Below, piece after piece: positions 1 through 10,562 of a stretch of 64,000 nt of DNA; position 1 is the stretch's first letter, and the number at the start of each line of letters is the position of its first letter. This DNA is from Brachynemurus nebulosus. Lineage: Eukaryota; Arthropoda; Insecta; Neuroptera; Myrmeleontidae. A program made the translations under genes and the position numbers. Below the pieces are notes generated by a model, which had not been told where the DNA came from, ran no database searches, and saw nothing but the letters and a program-made list of their open reading frames with translations. Location: positions 198,501-262,500 of the forward strand of contig JAPWDM010000044.1 in NCBI GenBank assembly GCA_035578155.1, read 5' to 3'.

Positions 1-626
1 CCTGAACATTTTTAGTTATGTTAATTAGATGGTTTTGAAACTCATCGACTCATTTATATAATTTGTGACAGCATCTGATTAAAAAAATGCAACTCCTTGG
101 ACCCGACAGTTAACGTCGAAAACGTTTTGCAGTTATTTAAAGTTTAAAATTTAAAGTTTATTATTTATTATTATATCTATGTTACTATAATACCTAATTA
201 TTTTAAACACATACACACATATAAATATACTCCCACAGATACATTTTTATAAAATTGCATGAAAAGGACACAAATAAGGAAAATATATTCAGGACTTTCA
301 GTATTATCACCAAATTTCGTAAATATAATGTAGAGCATTTAAATTTAATTTGCTGCCAAACGGTCACTTAATTTTCATACTAGAAAATAAAAATACAATG
401 ACACAATATAGTTTTTGAACACTTTGTATAAACAAATGCTTTTAATTCATAAAATATGTACCTATATTTGCATGATATGTTCTCTCATAATAATATAATA
501 ATATTATTAGCTATAGAGGTACCTACACGAGATAATGGCCATCATGACTATTATAACCATTATTGCAAATTGTTTGCAATCAATTTCAATAAGATAACAA
601 GCAATATACATAATATACATAATATA
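1..626. other. AT-rich DNA, no gene seen
   Basis: This stretch is strongly AT-rich with short homopolymer runs. A short open frame on each strand runs into the MITE that begins at 627, and neither shows a recognisable domain. I see nothing else that can be supported. Confidence 0.6.
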
Positions 627-1188
627 CAGTTGATCCTTTTTTTGTGCGGTGGAGGGGACCGCATAAAAAAATCGCACAAAAAACATAAATTCAAAAATAT
701 CATAAATAGCTATAAAAAGTATAGTTCGATCCAGATTGTACAAAAAACTTTTTTTATGCGGTTGGTCGGGACCGCATAAAAATAGTTTCATCGAAAAAAC
801 ATCACTCAAAACGCTCAAAACTTAGAAATTTCCTTAGAAGTTGCTTCTATAAACAAGATAAAGCCTTAATTTACACGTAAGAACATTTTATTTCCTTTTT
901 ATAATATGAAAATTTTGAAAATACGTGTGTAAAAAAAATTAAATGATGCTATAATTTATGTTCTTATGCAATGTATTGATTAAATGCTTAAAAATCGTTA
1001 AAAAGTATTTTTATCAAGGAAGTTATTGTTTTAAAAGTAATTGTTTAAGTTTCTTACTGTCTCGTGATTTTGATTCACATATTGCATTTTAATGGCTATT
1101 TTTTACAAACCGCATAAAAAAATCGCATTAAAAAAATCGAACAAAAAAAACCGCACAAAAAAGAACCGCATAAAAAAGAGTCCAGCTG
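627..1188. mobile_element. Tc1/mariner-type MITE with TA target duplication
   Basis: The left end reads CAGTTGATCCTTTTTTTGTG and the inverted right end reads CAGCTGGACTCTTTTTTATG. Both continue into a GCGGT word, and a TA lies directly outside each end (625-626 and 1189-1190). Inside are several further copies of the ACCGCATAAAAAA word in both orientations (about 640-690, 750-780, 1108-1180), so the termini are built of short repeats. No transposase is visible, so the element is non-autonomous. TA duplication plus CAG-starting ends fits the Tc1/mariner/pogo superfamily. Open frames crossing the element are repeat shadows. Confidence 0.75.
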
Positions 1189-1408
1189 TAATAAAAACAT
1201 ATTATGTATTGCTTGTCCGTAAATTGAAGGCATTTGATGCAAGGCCGCCTTACATTATTTTGATATGTAAAGCTAGAGAGATAGATTATAAACAATGTTT
1301 ATCTTTACTCTTTTGATGGGCCCGTATTTGGTGGCCTACGTGCAACGGGAGCTCTGAATCCCGACCCACCTACAGCATTCATTCATTACTCTTTTGATCC
1401 CTTTTTAA

Positions 1409-1581
1409 GGCGGCCTGTACACAATCAGTAATACTGTCAGTATTTAGAAATACTGACATTATTGCTGACAGTGTATTGATAATACTGAAATATTCGTACA
1501 TAGAATTTATATTATAAAAATAATAATTCATTATTTTTGTCAGTAAATACTGACAGTATTACTGATCTTGTACAGGCAGCC
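1409..1581. mobile_element. Tourist-like (PIF/Harbinger-type) MITE
   Basis: A 173-bp element has near-perfect inverted ends of about 37 bp, GGCGGCCTGTACACAATCAG on the left and GGCTGCCTGTACAAGATCAG when the right end is inverted. A TAA trinucleotide directly flanks both ends (1406-1408 and 1582-1584). Three-base TWA duplications with GG-starting TIRs are the hallmark of PIF/Harbinger elements. The body repeats the AATACTGACAG word. It encodes nothing. Confidence 0.8.
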
Positions 1582-1584
1582 TAA

Positions 1585-2442
1585 AACTGCTGTAAATTAA
1601 CGTACAAGCAATACAATGTATTTTGCATGTTAAGTGTGCCATTTTTAATGATTATTATTGCAACAATGTATTTTTTTAAAAATATTTATATTAATATTTA
1701 CATGTAGTACCTATTAATATTTTTTTTTGGAAATTATATAGATATTTTTATTACGTATAACATAGTTTAAGACACAGAAAGCATTTCTTTTAAAAGTACA
1801 CAGAGAGAAAGAAATATACGAATATTTAATGTGCAGCTCATTAAAGTGGTCACAGATCAAATATTCTAAAATTTTTGTGGACTTACATAGTAAAGATTAG
1901 GGTACTAGCACTAAAACAAATAATTTATTTAATTATTAGTGCTGGCACTCTCTTCAAACTTTAAAAAGTACTTTTTTCAGGATTGCATTACGCAAAATAT
2001 AAATATGTATGCTTTATCTCTATGGTATGTTCCTGCGTTCACAAGGATACCACATCCTGTATTTTTCTAATCATGCAATTTATATCTAACGTTTTAATGC
2101 CAATATATTCAGGATGCGCGAATACTAGGTAACGAACTTATAAAAAAACTAGAGTGTATATTTTTATTAAAAGAAAAAGAATAAAATGAAGTTAATAACA
2201 AAATAACCGTAGGCTACGGATACAGTGGCAAGCCAATCCACAGTTCTTTTTTGTTATTTCATTCGTTCTTATGTATGCGTAATAGCCGATGTAGCCGACA
2301 TTGAGAAGGAATCGCCATAAACCATATTTGTGGTATTTCTTTTATACAAAAAAAAAAAAAAAATTATTCAAATTACGTAATTGGTTCACATTTAGAATAA
2401 TTATTTTATTTTAAAAAGATGTAATAAACAAATGCATACCTA
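1585..2442. other. Intergenic DNA, no supported gene
   Basis: This is AT-rich sequence with a perfect 13-bp palindrome CCGTAGGCTACGG near 2207. On the minus strand at about 2190-2330 there is an open stretch of about 58 codons without an ATG and with several hydrophobic and aromatic residues. It lacks splice signals or a recognisable motif, so I do not call it a gene. Confidence 0.5.
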
Positions 2443-2641
2443 TATTATGGGCACAAGCACAAAAGACCTCCAGAAACTGCGGTGAGGGGAACACAAATTA
2501 TATTATTTACATAGTTACCAAACAAACGAAGTAATTATGTATTTATATAAGTGAGTGAGTAAACTTCTATTTATTAATATGATAAACAAAGATAAATGCA
2601 GATGTAGGTAAAAAAGTTCTTTTTGGCTTGCGCCCACAATA
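2443..2641. mobile_element. MITE family A, copy 1
   Basis: This ~200-bp unit has inverted ends TATTATGGGCACAAG and, inverted from the right, TATTGTGGGCGCAAG. A close full-length copy sits at 34314-34515, which confirms a dispersed family. It encodes nothing. The superfamily is not clear because the target duplication is masked by the ATTAT-rich flanks. Confidence 0.75.
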
Positions 2642-2824
2642 CATGTATATGTATATAGGACTCAATATAAGCATGGATTACATGGGGATTTCGTTATCGG
2701 AAAGAGATATAGATTCAGTTAAATTATGCAAATTATTCGTATTCACTAAGATGCTACTTTAACAAAATTCGATTTACTTTAAAAATTACAGGAGAAACAC
2801 AAATTTTAGTTTTATTCCACTCAC

Positions 2825-2869
2825 CATAGCTTTCAAGATATCTTCACGGGCAATGTCAGTTTCGTCCAT
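2825..2869 (-). CDS. Possible first coding exon of an unrecognised gene
   Basis: On the minus strand an ATG at 2869 opens 15 codons reading MDETDIAREDILKAM, followed at once by GTGAGTGG, a canonical 5' splice donor. Codons are balanced and the peptide is acidic and helix-like, unlike the repeats around it. If real, the intron would run toward lower coordinates and contain MITE copy 2443-2641, while the large TIR element at 2905-4237 would sit directly upstream in the 5' untranslated or promoter region. I could not find the next exon with confidence. A short open stretch beside GTGAGT can arise by chance, so this is a candidate only. Confidence 0.3.
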
Positions 2870-2904
2870 TTTAATTACCACAATCAAGTAAAAAATCTCT
2901 TTTC

Positions 2905-4237
2905 ACCGGTGTGAATCTAGCGCCCGACTTTCGAAAATTTAAAAATAAATAATATAGCTCGTTTGTACTTCGTTTGTACCCGTTTGTACCGCATTTTATT
3001 TTATTTGTACCTTAGAGATATCCAATATTTGAGAAGAACATTCCAAACGAATCTCTTTTAAATGCCGTCTTCAAATTTTCAATGTCTTTAAAAACACAAA
3101 TTTAATTCGACCTAGAACGTTTCGAATATCATGTATCTTCGAAGCCATTGAGGTACAAACGAAAAGAAAAAAAGGTACAAACGAGTACAAACGAATGTCT
3201 ATAAAATGCCGTCATCAAATTTTTAATGTCTCTAAAAACACAAATTTAATTCGACCTAGAACCTTTCGAATACCATGTATCTCCGAAGCCACTGAGGTAC
3301 AAACGAAAAGAAAAAAGGTACAAACGTGTACAAACAAATCTCTGTTAAATGGCGTCTTCAAATTTTCAATGTTTCTAAAAAACACAAATTTAATTCGACT
3401 TAGAACTTCCGAATACCATGTATCTCCGAAGCCACTGAGGTACAAACAAAATGAAAAAACGGTACAAAGGTGTCCAAACGAATCTCTGTTAAATGCCGTC
3501 TCAAAATTTTTAGTGTCTCTAAAAATACAAATTTGATTCGACCTAGAATGTTTCGAATACCATGTATCTCCGAACCCTTTGACGTACAAACGAAAGAAAA
3601 GATGGTACAAACGTGTACAATCGAATCTCTCTGCAATGCCGTTTTCATATTTTGAATATATCTATAAACAACAAAGTTTGCCCTCCCTAGAATTTCGAGT
3701 ATCGTGTGTCTTTGAACTTCCTTAGGTATAAGTGAAAAGAAAAGTGGTTCGAATGCCTACGAACGAATCTCTATGGAATGTTCTTCTCAAATATTGGATA
3801 TCTCTAAAAACGACAACGTTAGTTCTATTTAGAATTTTTCAAATACCGTGTATCTCCGAAATGCAAACGAAAAGAAAAGAGGTACAAACGTTTATAAACG
3901 AATTTCTATCGAATGCTGTGTATAAAATTTAAATACCTTTAAAAAAATCCAAGTTGTAGCTAGAATTTCAAGTACCGTGTATCTCCGAATTCTTTGAGGT
4001 ACAAACGAAACGAAAAGAGGTACAAAAAGGTACAAACGAATCTCTGTCGAATGACACTAATAAAATTAAAATGTCTAAAAGTTGGGCGCTGGTTTTTTTT
4101 AAAAATTTTTCTAGATGTTTGCCCTTCGAGGTACAAACAAAATAAAATGCGGTACAAACGGGTACAAACGAAGTACAAACGAGCTGTATTAATTATTTTT
4201 AAATTTTCTGAAAGTCGGACGCTAGGTTCACACCGGT
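2905..4237. mobile_element. Foldback-like DNA element with ~108-bp TIRs around a tandem array
   Basis: The left end (2905-3013) and the inverted right end (4130-4237) match over about 108 bp with few differences. They start ACCGGTGTGAATCTAGCGCC on the left and ACCGGTGTGAACCTAGCGTC on the right. Each TIR contains short direct repeats of CGTTTGTAC. Between them lie about eight units of a ~143-bp tandem repeat, annotated separately. A degenerate extra copy of part of the right TIR occurs near 4080-4105. No transposase is visible. Open frames of 60-130 codons inside come from the repeat and are not genes. I could not identify a clear target duplication. Confidence 0.8.
3030..4085. repeat. Tandem repeat, ~143-bp unit, about 8 copies
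   Basis: The word CGAATCTCTGTTAAATGCCG or a close variant recurs at about 3043, 3190, 3333, 3480, 3622, 3763, 3899 and 4037, giving spacings of 136-147 bp. Units also share a stretch near ATGTATCTCCGAAGCCACTG and the word GGTACAAACG. The last units toward 4085 are the most diverged. The array is confined between the TIRs of the enclosing element. Confidence 0.85.
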
Positions 4238-4367
4238 CCTTTTTTCGTTCGGGGTCTATTTTATGGTTACATTCTCGTCCGATTTTATTAGCGTTAATAT
4301 CCACCTTTATTCAAATTATTTTAATATAGAAAATAAACATGTATCTATAATGTAATAGACTTGCATA

Positions 4368-5865
4368 TGGGTAGTTCTCCAAACGAAAGAAGAAAATGGA
4401 CTTAATTCCGGTCCGATATTTTTTTCATGCGTAAGCTTTGGCAAGTAGTTTTATTTCAAGTTGATGACATTTTTCACACTATTTCAAAGTGGCCAGTCAA
4501 AATATTAAAAATTATAAATTTTATGGCCGTTATAAAAAAAAGAGACATCCAGGAAAGTGAAAAAATGGGTAAAAAACTAAAATTAACAAAAGAGAATTTC
4601 TTATATTCATTTTTATAATTAAGCACAATTTATTAAACTATTAAACAATTTATTAATTTTTATTATTAAACAATTTTTATCATTTTTATTATTAAATTTT
4701 TAATTATTAAACAATAGATATTATTATTTGTTTAATAGATATTACATATTATATTAGTAGTATATATATATTCGTAGTTATATAGTGTATATATGTAAAT
4801 ATTAAAAAAAAAAATAAAAAAAATATATAAAAAAAAAATAACTAAATAAACAAAAAAAATTGGGAATTTATTATTTATTAAGAAATATTCGAAGTCATTT
4901 ACTACAGTTTAATACATATTATATATTGTATTAGTAGTATATAATATGTATCAGTAGTTATATTAATTATATAGTATATAGGTATTATACAAAAAAAGGG
5001 AAGTTATTTTGTATTAAAAAATATACGGAGTCATTTATTACAGTATTCTAATGACATTTACCTAATTTATTTATATTATTTAAGTTAAATCCCCGTTTTC
5101 GAAGCTGCCAGAAGACTGAGACCAGAATTGAGAATTCTTCAATATTCTTTAAAAATCGGCTAAATAACGTTTTATAAAAAAAAAAAAAAAAAAAAAAAAC
5201 AGGTCCGCTATTCCAATACAGCATATTTACAACTCATACAACTGAAAAATTTCTTATATCCACAGTATTTTTCACGAAAATGCTGACCAGGATACTGAGA
5301 AATTGACTGGACCGAGTACGATCTCACTTACAATGTTAACTGAATTAATTGATACAACCCCAAATTAAATAAAACATGTACTTTATTTTATTTATTATAT
5401 TTGAATTAATTACTATGACAAACGATGATTTAATCGGAATATAAATTTTATATTTTTTAAGTGTTTTGGTTTGATAGGAGAATGATGCAAAGTTCGGGAG
5501 ACAAAATTCAATAGAATATTTCTTAAAGAAAATACAAAAAAATTTAAAAATTATTTATACAATAAAAAAGTACCAATATTATAAATTACTACTGCGGTGT
5601 AAATTTTTTTTTATACATTCAGAAAAAATAATTATTTAGTCTGCTATGTTTTACTTTTGGAGAGGAGACATACCAGGAGACTGAGAATTTTACGTTTTAA
5701 GTGTCATTTTTTATAAAAAATATATTTCGGAACCAGGTTATTTTGAGTGACCAGTTAGATGCGGTAATGTTTTACAGTTTCCATCTAGAAAAAATGTATT
5801 TTTAAAAATATTAATATACAAAATGTGTTGGGCCGTCCACAATTCCATAGTTTGAAGAACTACCC
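4368..5865. mobile_element. Possible old DNA element with diverged inverted ends
   Basis: ATGGGTAGTTCTCCAAAC at about 4368 is mirrored by GTTTGAAGAACTACCCAT at about 5848-5865. Weaker inverted similarity continues inward (AGTGGCCAGTCAAAATA against the inverse of TTTTGAGTGACCAGTTA). The interior is AT-rich with an A-run near 5178-5200 and three words of the type CCAG-A-ACTGAGA (about 5109, 5289 and 5670). No protein is recognisable. The two short open frames at the ends are probably TIR shadows. Confidence 0.4.
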
Positions 5866-8669
5866 ATATAAAAAAATGATTAGGTACTAGCCAATAATGA
5901 ACAACATGTACCAATTTGTATATTACAATTTTTTTAATTGTATTTATTGTTAGATATGAAAAATAAGTTATATCACATATACGTTTTTGGGTCAATATAA
6001 TAAATGTGCATATAATACACAAGACTTATTTAATTATAACAAAACATCTGGCCGGAAGAAAGTGTATACCATAAAATAAAATTCGCGGACAAAACGGTCG
6101 CGGTCATTTTATCAGGTACTTTTCATTTTCAATAAACTTAATTACGGTCTTTCCAGACGAAACTGTATATGCCCATCCTCACAATTAGATTTCTTTATAT
6201 CAGTGTCCACTATAAGTAATTCAAACTGGTTTTCCTATGGAAAGTTCAGTAAGTTGTAATAATACATCATAGCTAATATAGTTGTTCCTGATTAGTTACT
6301 GTATTTGAAAAAAATATCAATTTTGAAAAATGAGTGAGAAATTCAAGAATAAAATTAAATAAATTTGTATAAAATAAAGTTACAAAAGAAGAAGATGACG
6401 TCTTAAACTATATATTATAGTCTAATAGATGTTGCATATGAAAACAAAAATTTTGGCTTCCTAACAAAAAATTCAAAACAACTTAAAATTTTTCCAAAGT
6501 CAAAAGTGAGTTGAATCAGTTCCCAATTATCGTCTTTTTTATTTTTTATATAAAAATATAGAGTGCTTTTATGAAAAATTAACCTAATTGGTTTTAAAGA
6601 TTATTTACGATTGGTCCGGTTTTATCATTTCAGTTAAATGATATTAACAATGTTGTATTAATTGATTTTTTTTTTCAAAAATTGATTCTTATATTGGATG
6701 CACGTTACCCTGCTGGTGAACTGGTCACATACCACATCTACAAATTTATTTTATTAACCAGTTTTTGTAGCTTTTTTTGAAAATATAATTTTAATGCATT
6801 TTTTTTCTTTATACAGAGAAACATACTTTTAAATGACTATACTGTTGTGTTTATATGATTTTTATTTATATACGGGTACGTATGAACCAACCGCAGTCAA
6901 AAAGCCAGTTCATACGATAATAATAACACAACACTGATGATATGAAGCGGCGGCCATCATCAATAAACATCCATTTTTTAATTTAGAAGCCATGTTTATG
7001 TCCATTGAGAAAACAGGATTATCTTCTATACACTATCTTTATTGCATATAAAATTTATGGCTGTTTTTAGGTATTTAAAGAAATATTTTCTTTTTTTCTT
7101 GTATTTCGTTAAGTCGTAGAGATACCCAACTACAACAAACAACATCATATCGATCGTTTTTTTTTTGTTTTTTGTTTTAAAGCACCTTAATTTCATATAA
7201 ATACTACTTAAAAACAAAACACAAAAAATCAGGTGATATTAGTTTCAGTTTTACATCGAACAGTGTTGGCTCTCGGAGTATCCTTATAATGTAAAAACCA
7301 TAATAAGTATTTTATAAAATGATAAAAAGGACCGTCGGAACTAAGTTTCTTAAATATTTATTTTCACCAATTTTATTCGCTAGGGTTGCAGCAGGTTCTA
7401 AGCTTATTTGCTGTTTTTGTTTTAATTTTTTTTTTTTATTCTTTATTTATTGACACATTAATTTTTTTTTTGTTTGGTCATAGATAAAGTATAAAAATAT
7501 TTTAAAATGAAATATCAGCTATGTCCAATGATCCTGTCATTTTTATATTTAACGTAATAAAATTCTCATTAAACTATTTAAAAATTGTTCAATTTCAAAA
7601 TTAGCAAAAAATATGGCAAGTTATCTCAAACTTGTTAAAAATTTGAAACTTGGTTTTTGTAATTTTTCAAAAATTATCACCAGTTAAAAATAAAGAACGA
7701 TTTAATAAATTACGGAAGGGGGACCTCTGGTTGATATTACAATTTTAGGTAAAGTTCTGGCAAGCACTTACCTCTCATATTATTCAATCATGAAATTTTC
7801 CTCCAAATAATTAATTTTATAGCTCTTACAAAATTCAAGTTACAAAGATACAAACTGTAATAATGGTGGTGGAGCTGGAAAATGATTTTATAACAAATAT
7901 AAAAGTTAAACTTATGAGAATATATTATGTATAATTAATAAGATATAAAGTAAGGACAGTTTAAAAGCTAGAGCTGGTTTTAACAGTTTTTCATGACAAT
8001 CGTATAAGCAAATGAAATTGGTAAAAATTTATAGGTACTCAGATTTTATTGTTAGAGCAATTTTAGGAGTCATTACACATTTCAGGGGACTTTTCAATAT
8101 AAAAAATAATCTGATACAAAATTTAAAAAATTCGGGAATCACTGAGACCGCCACTGGATGGTAATATAATATTCTGGTACATTATTAAGAATATTGTGTT
8201 GATTAACTAACACAAACGTCTGCAGCGATAATTTATTTACAACGTAAAATAATAAAAAGTCAGTTAGTTAAAAGTTAAAAAGCCTATTATATATTTTTAC
8301 TGTTTTTCATTTCAAATTAAATGTGTTTTTTTATTATTTTATTGTGCCCCGTTTTGTGCTGCTGGTTTTAATTAGGTAGACATTTCATTATTATATTTTT
8401 TTTATATTGGCTTGCTAGTAGTTATATATTTTCACATGGAAATTTTCGAGAAAAAAAGTTTATACATAAGGTATTTAATTGATTGTAAAAATCTTATCAA
8501 CAATTTTTATCAGTAAGATTTTTTATATTTTTTTTGTTTTTTTGTTTTCGTTTAATTCTTGATAATTAATTTCGTTGTGTAAATATCATTTTTAGTTTTG
8601 GAAGGCTTGTTAGGTAATATTTATTTATTTAAACAAATTTATTTTTCTAGTTTTAGTGTAGATATAAAC
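5866..8669. other. AT-rich DNA, no gene seen
   Basis: About 2.8 kb of low-GC sequence with many T-runs and A-runs. I searched both strands by eye for protein motifs, splice-flanked open frames and inverted repeats and found nothing that I can support. Confidence 0.5.
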
Positions 8670-9146
8670 TTCAATATGCCGAGCGTTCATAAAGTTCCGG
8701 AACAGGTGAAAATCTCAGTTAATATTGACTTTATCGAAAAATAACCCGGACAAAAGTTTCATGGGAAGAAATGAGGAACTATAAAATGACCTCGAATTTG
8801 ACCTTGAACACGACCTTGACCATAATTTGGAGGTCAATTTTGTTTTTTTTTTTATGGAAACCCCTATTTTTGATCTCGGATTCGGAAAGACCGGGAAATT
8901 CTACGTTCAAAACCATATTCATACTTCATATCCCAAAGTCGTGTGAAGGTCATAAAAACGAAAAAATTATGATATTGGTTGGTCAAGGTCATATTCAAGG
9001 TCAAATTCGAGGTCATTTTCTAGTTCCTCATTTCTTCTCATGAAACTTTTGGCCAGATTATTTTTCGATAAAGTCAATATTAACTGAGATTTTTCGGAAC
9101 TTTTGCGGAGCTGTTCCGGAGCTGTATGAACGCTGTGTATATTGAA
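8670..9146. mobile_element. MITE with ~170-bp inverted arms and GGTCA half-sites
   Basis: The ends read TTCAATATGCCGAGCGTTCA on the left and TTCAATATACACAGCGTTCA when the right end is inverted. The arms match for about 160-170 bp, with a ~20-bp insertion in the right arm near 9098-9118. Each arm carries three regularly spaced nuclear-receptor-type half-sites (TCAAGGTCA or TCGAGGTCA): 8787-8795, 8799-8807 and 8811-8819 on the left, and 8983-8991, 8995-9003 and 9007-9015 on the right, always at 12-bp steps. A 90-codon open frame through the centre is a shadow of the arms. The superfamily is undetermined. Confidence 0.8.
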
Positions 9147-9450
9147 CTATGAATTTAATTTTTGTTAGGTAAAAAAAAAAAACTATTTCGAAATAATGTG
9201 GTACTGAAAAGCACTTGCTTTCGAGTAGATTGAAATTATATCCAATGTTTCAACTTAAATATAGATACGTAAACATTTGATAAACATTATTTTTGAGTGA
9301 TGTCACCTTTAGGGAGCATGTTTACATAGTAGTTGGGGTAAGTTTACGCATTTCTAAAATAAAAAAAAATTAAGGGTGATAACTGTAAAAACACAAATAA
9401 ATATGTGAATCTGTTTTATTAACAGAAAAAAAAAAAACAAAAAAACAAAA

Positions 9451-9471
9451 TAATAATAATAATAATAATAT
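9451..9471. repeat. (TAA)n microsatellite
   Basis: Seven TAA units follow A-rich sequence inside the pogo-like element. Confidence 0.9.
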
Positions 9472-9553
9472 ACAAAACTTCAAATACTAAAAAGCATAAA
9501 ATAACGAAAAATTGACAATTAATATAAAAATTAGTATGAAATAATGAGGAGGG

Positions 9554-9793
9554 TCTACACATCAGCTAGAATGGCACATTCAAAATTGCTTTCACAGTTT
9601 ACGCATACAAGAAAAATTGAATCAGTTTCAATAAACCTACAGTTATCATGTATCTGTATCTCTTACGCTTTATGTACTGTATCCCAGTGTGCACCAGGTT
9701 TAGAATTTTTGAATCGTTTCAAGCAGTATATACAAGCACAGTTCTCATCGTCATTTTCATTATCCGATTCACAAGAACCGTCCTCTTTTGGTT
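9554..9793 (-). pseudogene. pogo/Jerky-like transposase C-terminal zinc-finger remnant
   Basis: Read on the minus strand, this shows an acidic stretch (ESDNENDDEN) followed by CACIYCLKRF, then a Trp, a stop codon, and a later HDNC and CVNC. The order Cys-x2-Cys, Trp, His-x2-Cys, Cys-x2-Cys matches the PHD-like C-terminus of many insect pogo-superfamily transposases. The catalytic DDE domain is not visible upstream. The internal stop between the two Cys clusters means it is dead. Overlapping plus-strand open frames are shadows. The family assignment rests on the Cys/His pattern alone. Confidence 0.5.
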
Positions 9794-10562
9794 TTGTAAT
9801 CTTTACTTTTTTTGTGTTTTTATCTTTTCAGAGCAAAACAATTTTTTAGTTCCGTTTTTTTCTTATTCTTGAAAATATCTTTTTTTAACGTTTCTTCCTG
9901 CTTTTACCAGTTCTATTTTTTGAATCTGCTTTCTGAAGTGGTCACACATATTCTGGCGTTGAAAAAACTTAATACCAGATGTTTCAGCGATGGCTTACCC
10001 AGAAGGCTAGATATGACACACATGTAGTACTAGAAACCCATTGGTCAGTAGGCAAAAGAAATCGAAAGTGCTGCAGAAGTAGACGGAGCGCATTCGGAAC
10101 AAAGCGTTGATAAATCAACAAATAAAACACAATTTAAAGAATCTGTAAACATACCCCAGGTGCCTTGTGTAAACTTGCCCCTTCAACAAAACATAACCTA
10201 CATTTTCAACAAAACATAACCTACAAATTCTTTAATGAGATTAACATTCAGCAAACTATCTTAAAATAACTGTAAAAGAACGGCCTAACAAAATAATCTG
10301 TTATCAATTGTAAAGATCTAATAGTATAATTACTATTCACACTAACATAGTCGTGTAAAAATTTACTCATTTCAAAAAAAAATTACAAATTCTGCTCTAC
10401 GTTGTTTATTACTAATAGTACTGTTTGCAAACTGACGTACTTGCAAGTGACAGTCTCAGTAACTTGTTTGGCCTGACAAGTGCTGCGTTCCGAACAACGG
10501 TTTGTGAGCTATAAGGATTGTGTAAACTTACCCCTGTACCAAACTTGCGCCGGTCTACCCTA

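Larger units (their letters stand above)
9312..10560. mobile_element. pogo-like DNA transposon remnant
   Basis: The right end, inverted, reads GGGTAGACCGGCGCAAGTTT and then CAGGGGTAAGTTTACAC. The left end reads GGGAGCATGTTTACATAG and then GTTGGGGTAAGTTTACGC. TA lies outside both ends (9310-9311 and 10561-10562). The word GTAAACTTGCCCC recurs internally near 10168. A decayed transposase C-terminus is readable on the minus strand at 9554-9793. Ends, TA duplication and coding content all fit the Tc1/mariner-pogo superfamily. The element is too short (1.25 kb) to be complete. Confidence 0.65.

Noticed and set aside
1320..1375. GC-richer word with GGGATTCAGAGCTCCC-like inverse, possible SINE head
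   Set aside because: Only a loose resemblance to a B box, with no A box at the right distance and no second copy in the window.
3195..4329. Several 60-130-codon open frames on both strands
   Set aside because: They follow the ~143-bp tandem repeat and the TIRs, occur on both strands of the same DNA, and repeat the same peptide words.
8771..9043. 90-codon plus-strand open frame
   Set aside because: It lies across both arms of the MITE at 8670-9146 and has no independent protein character.
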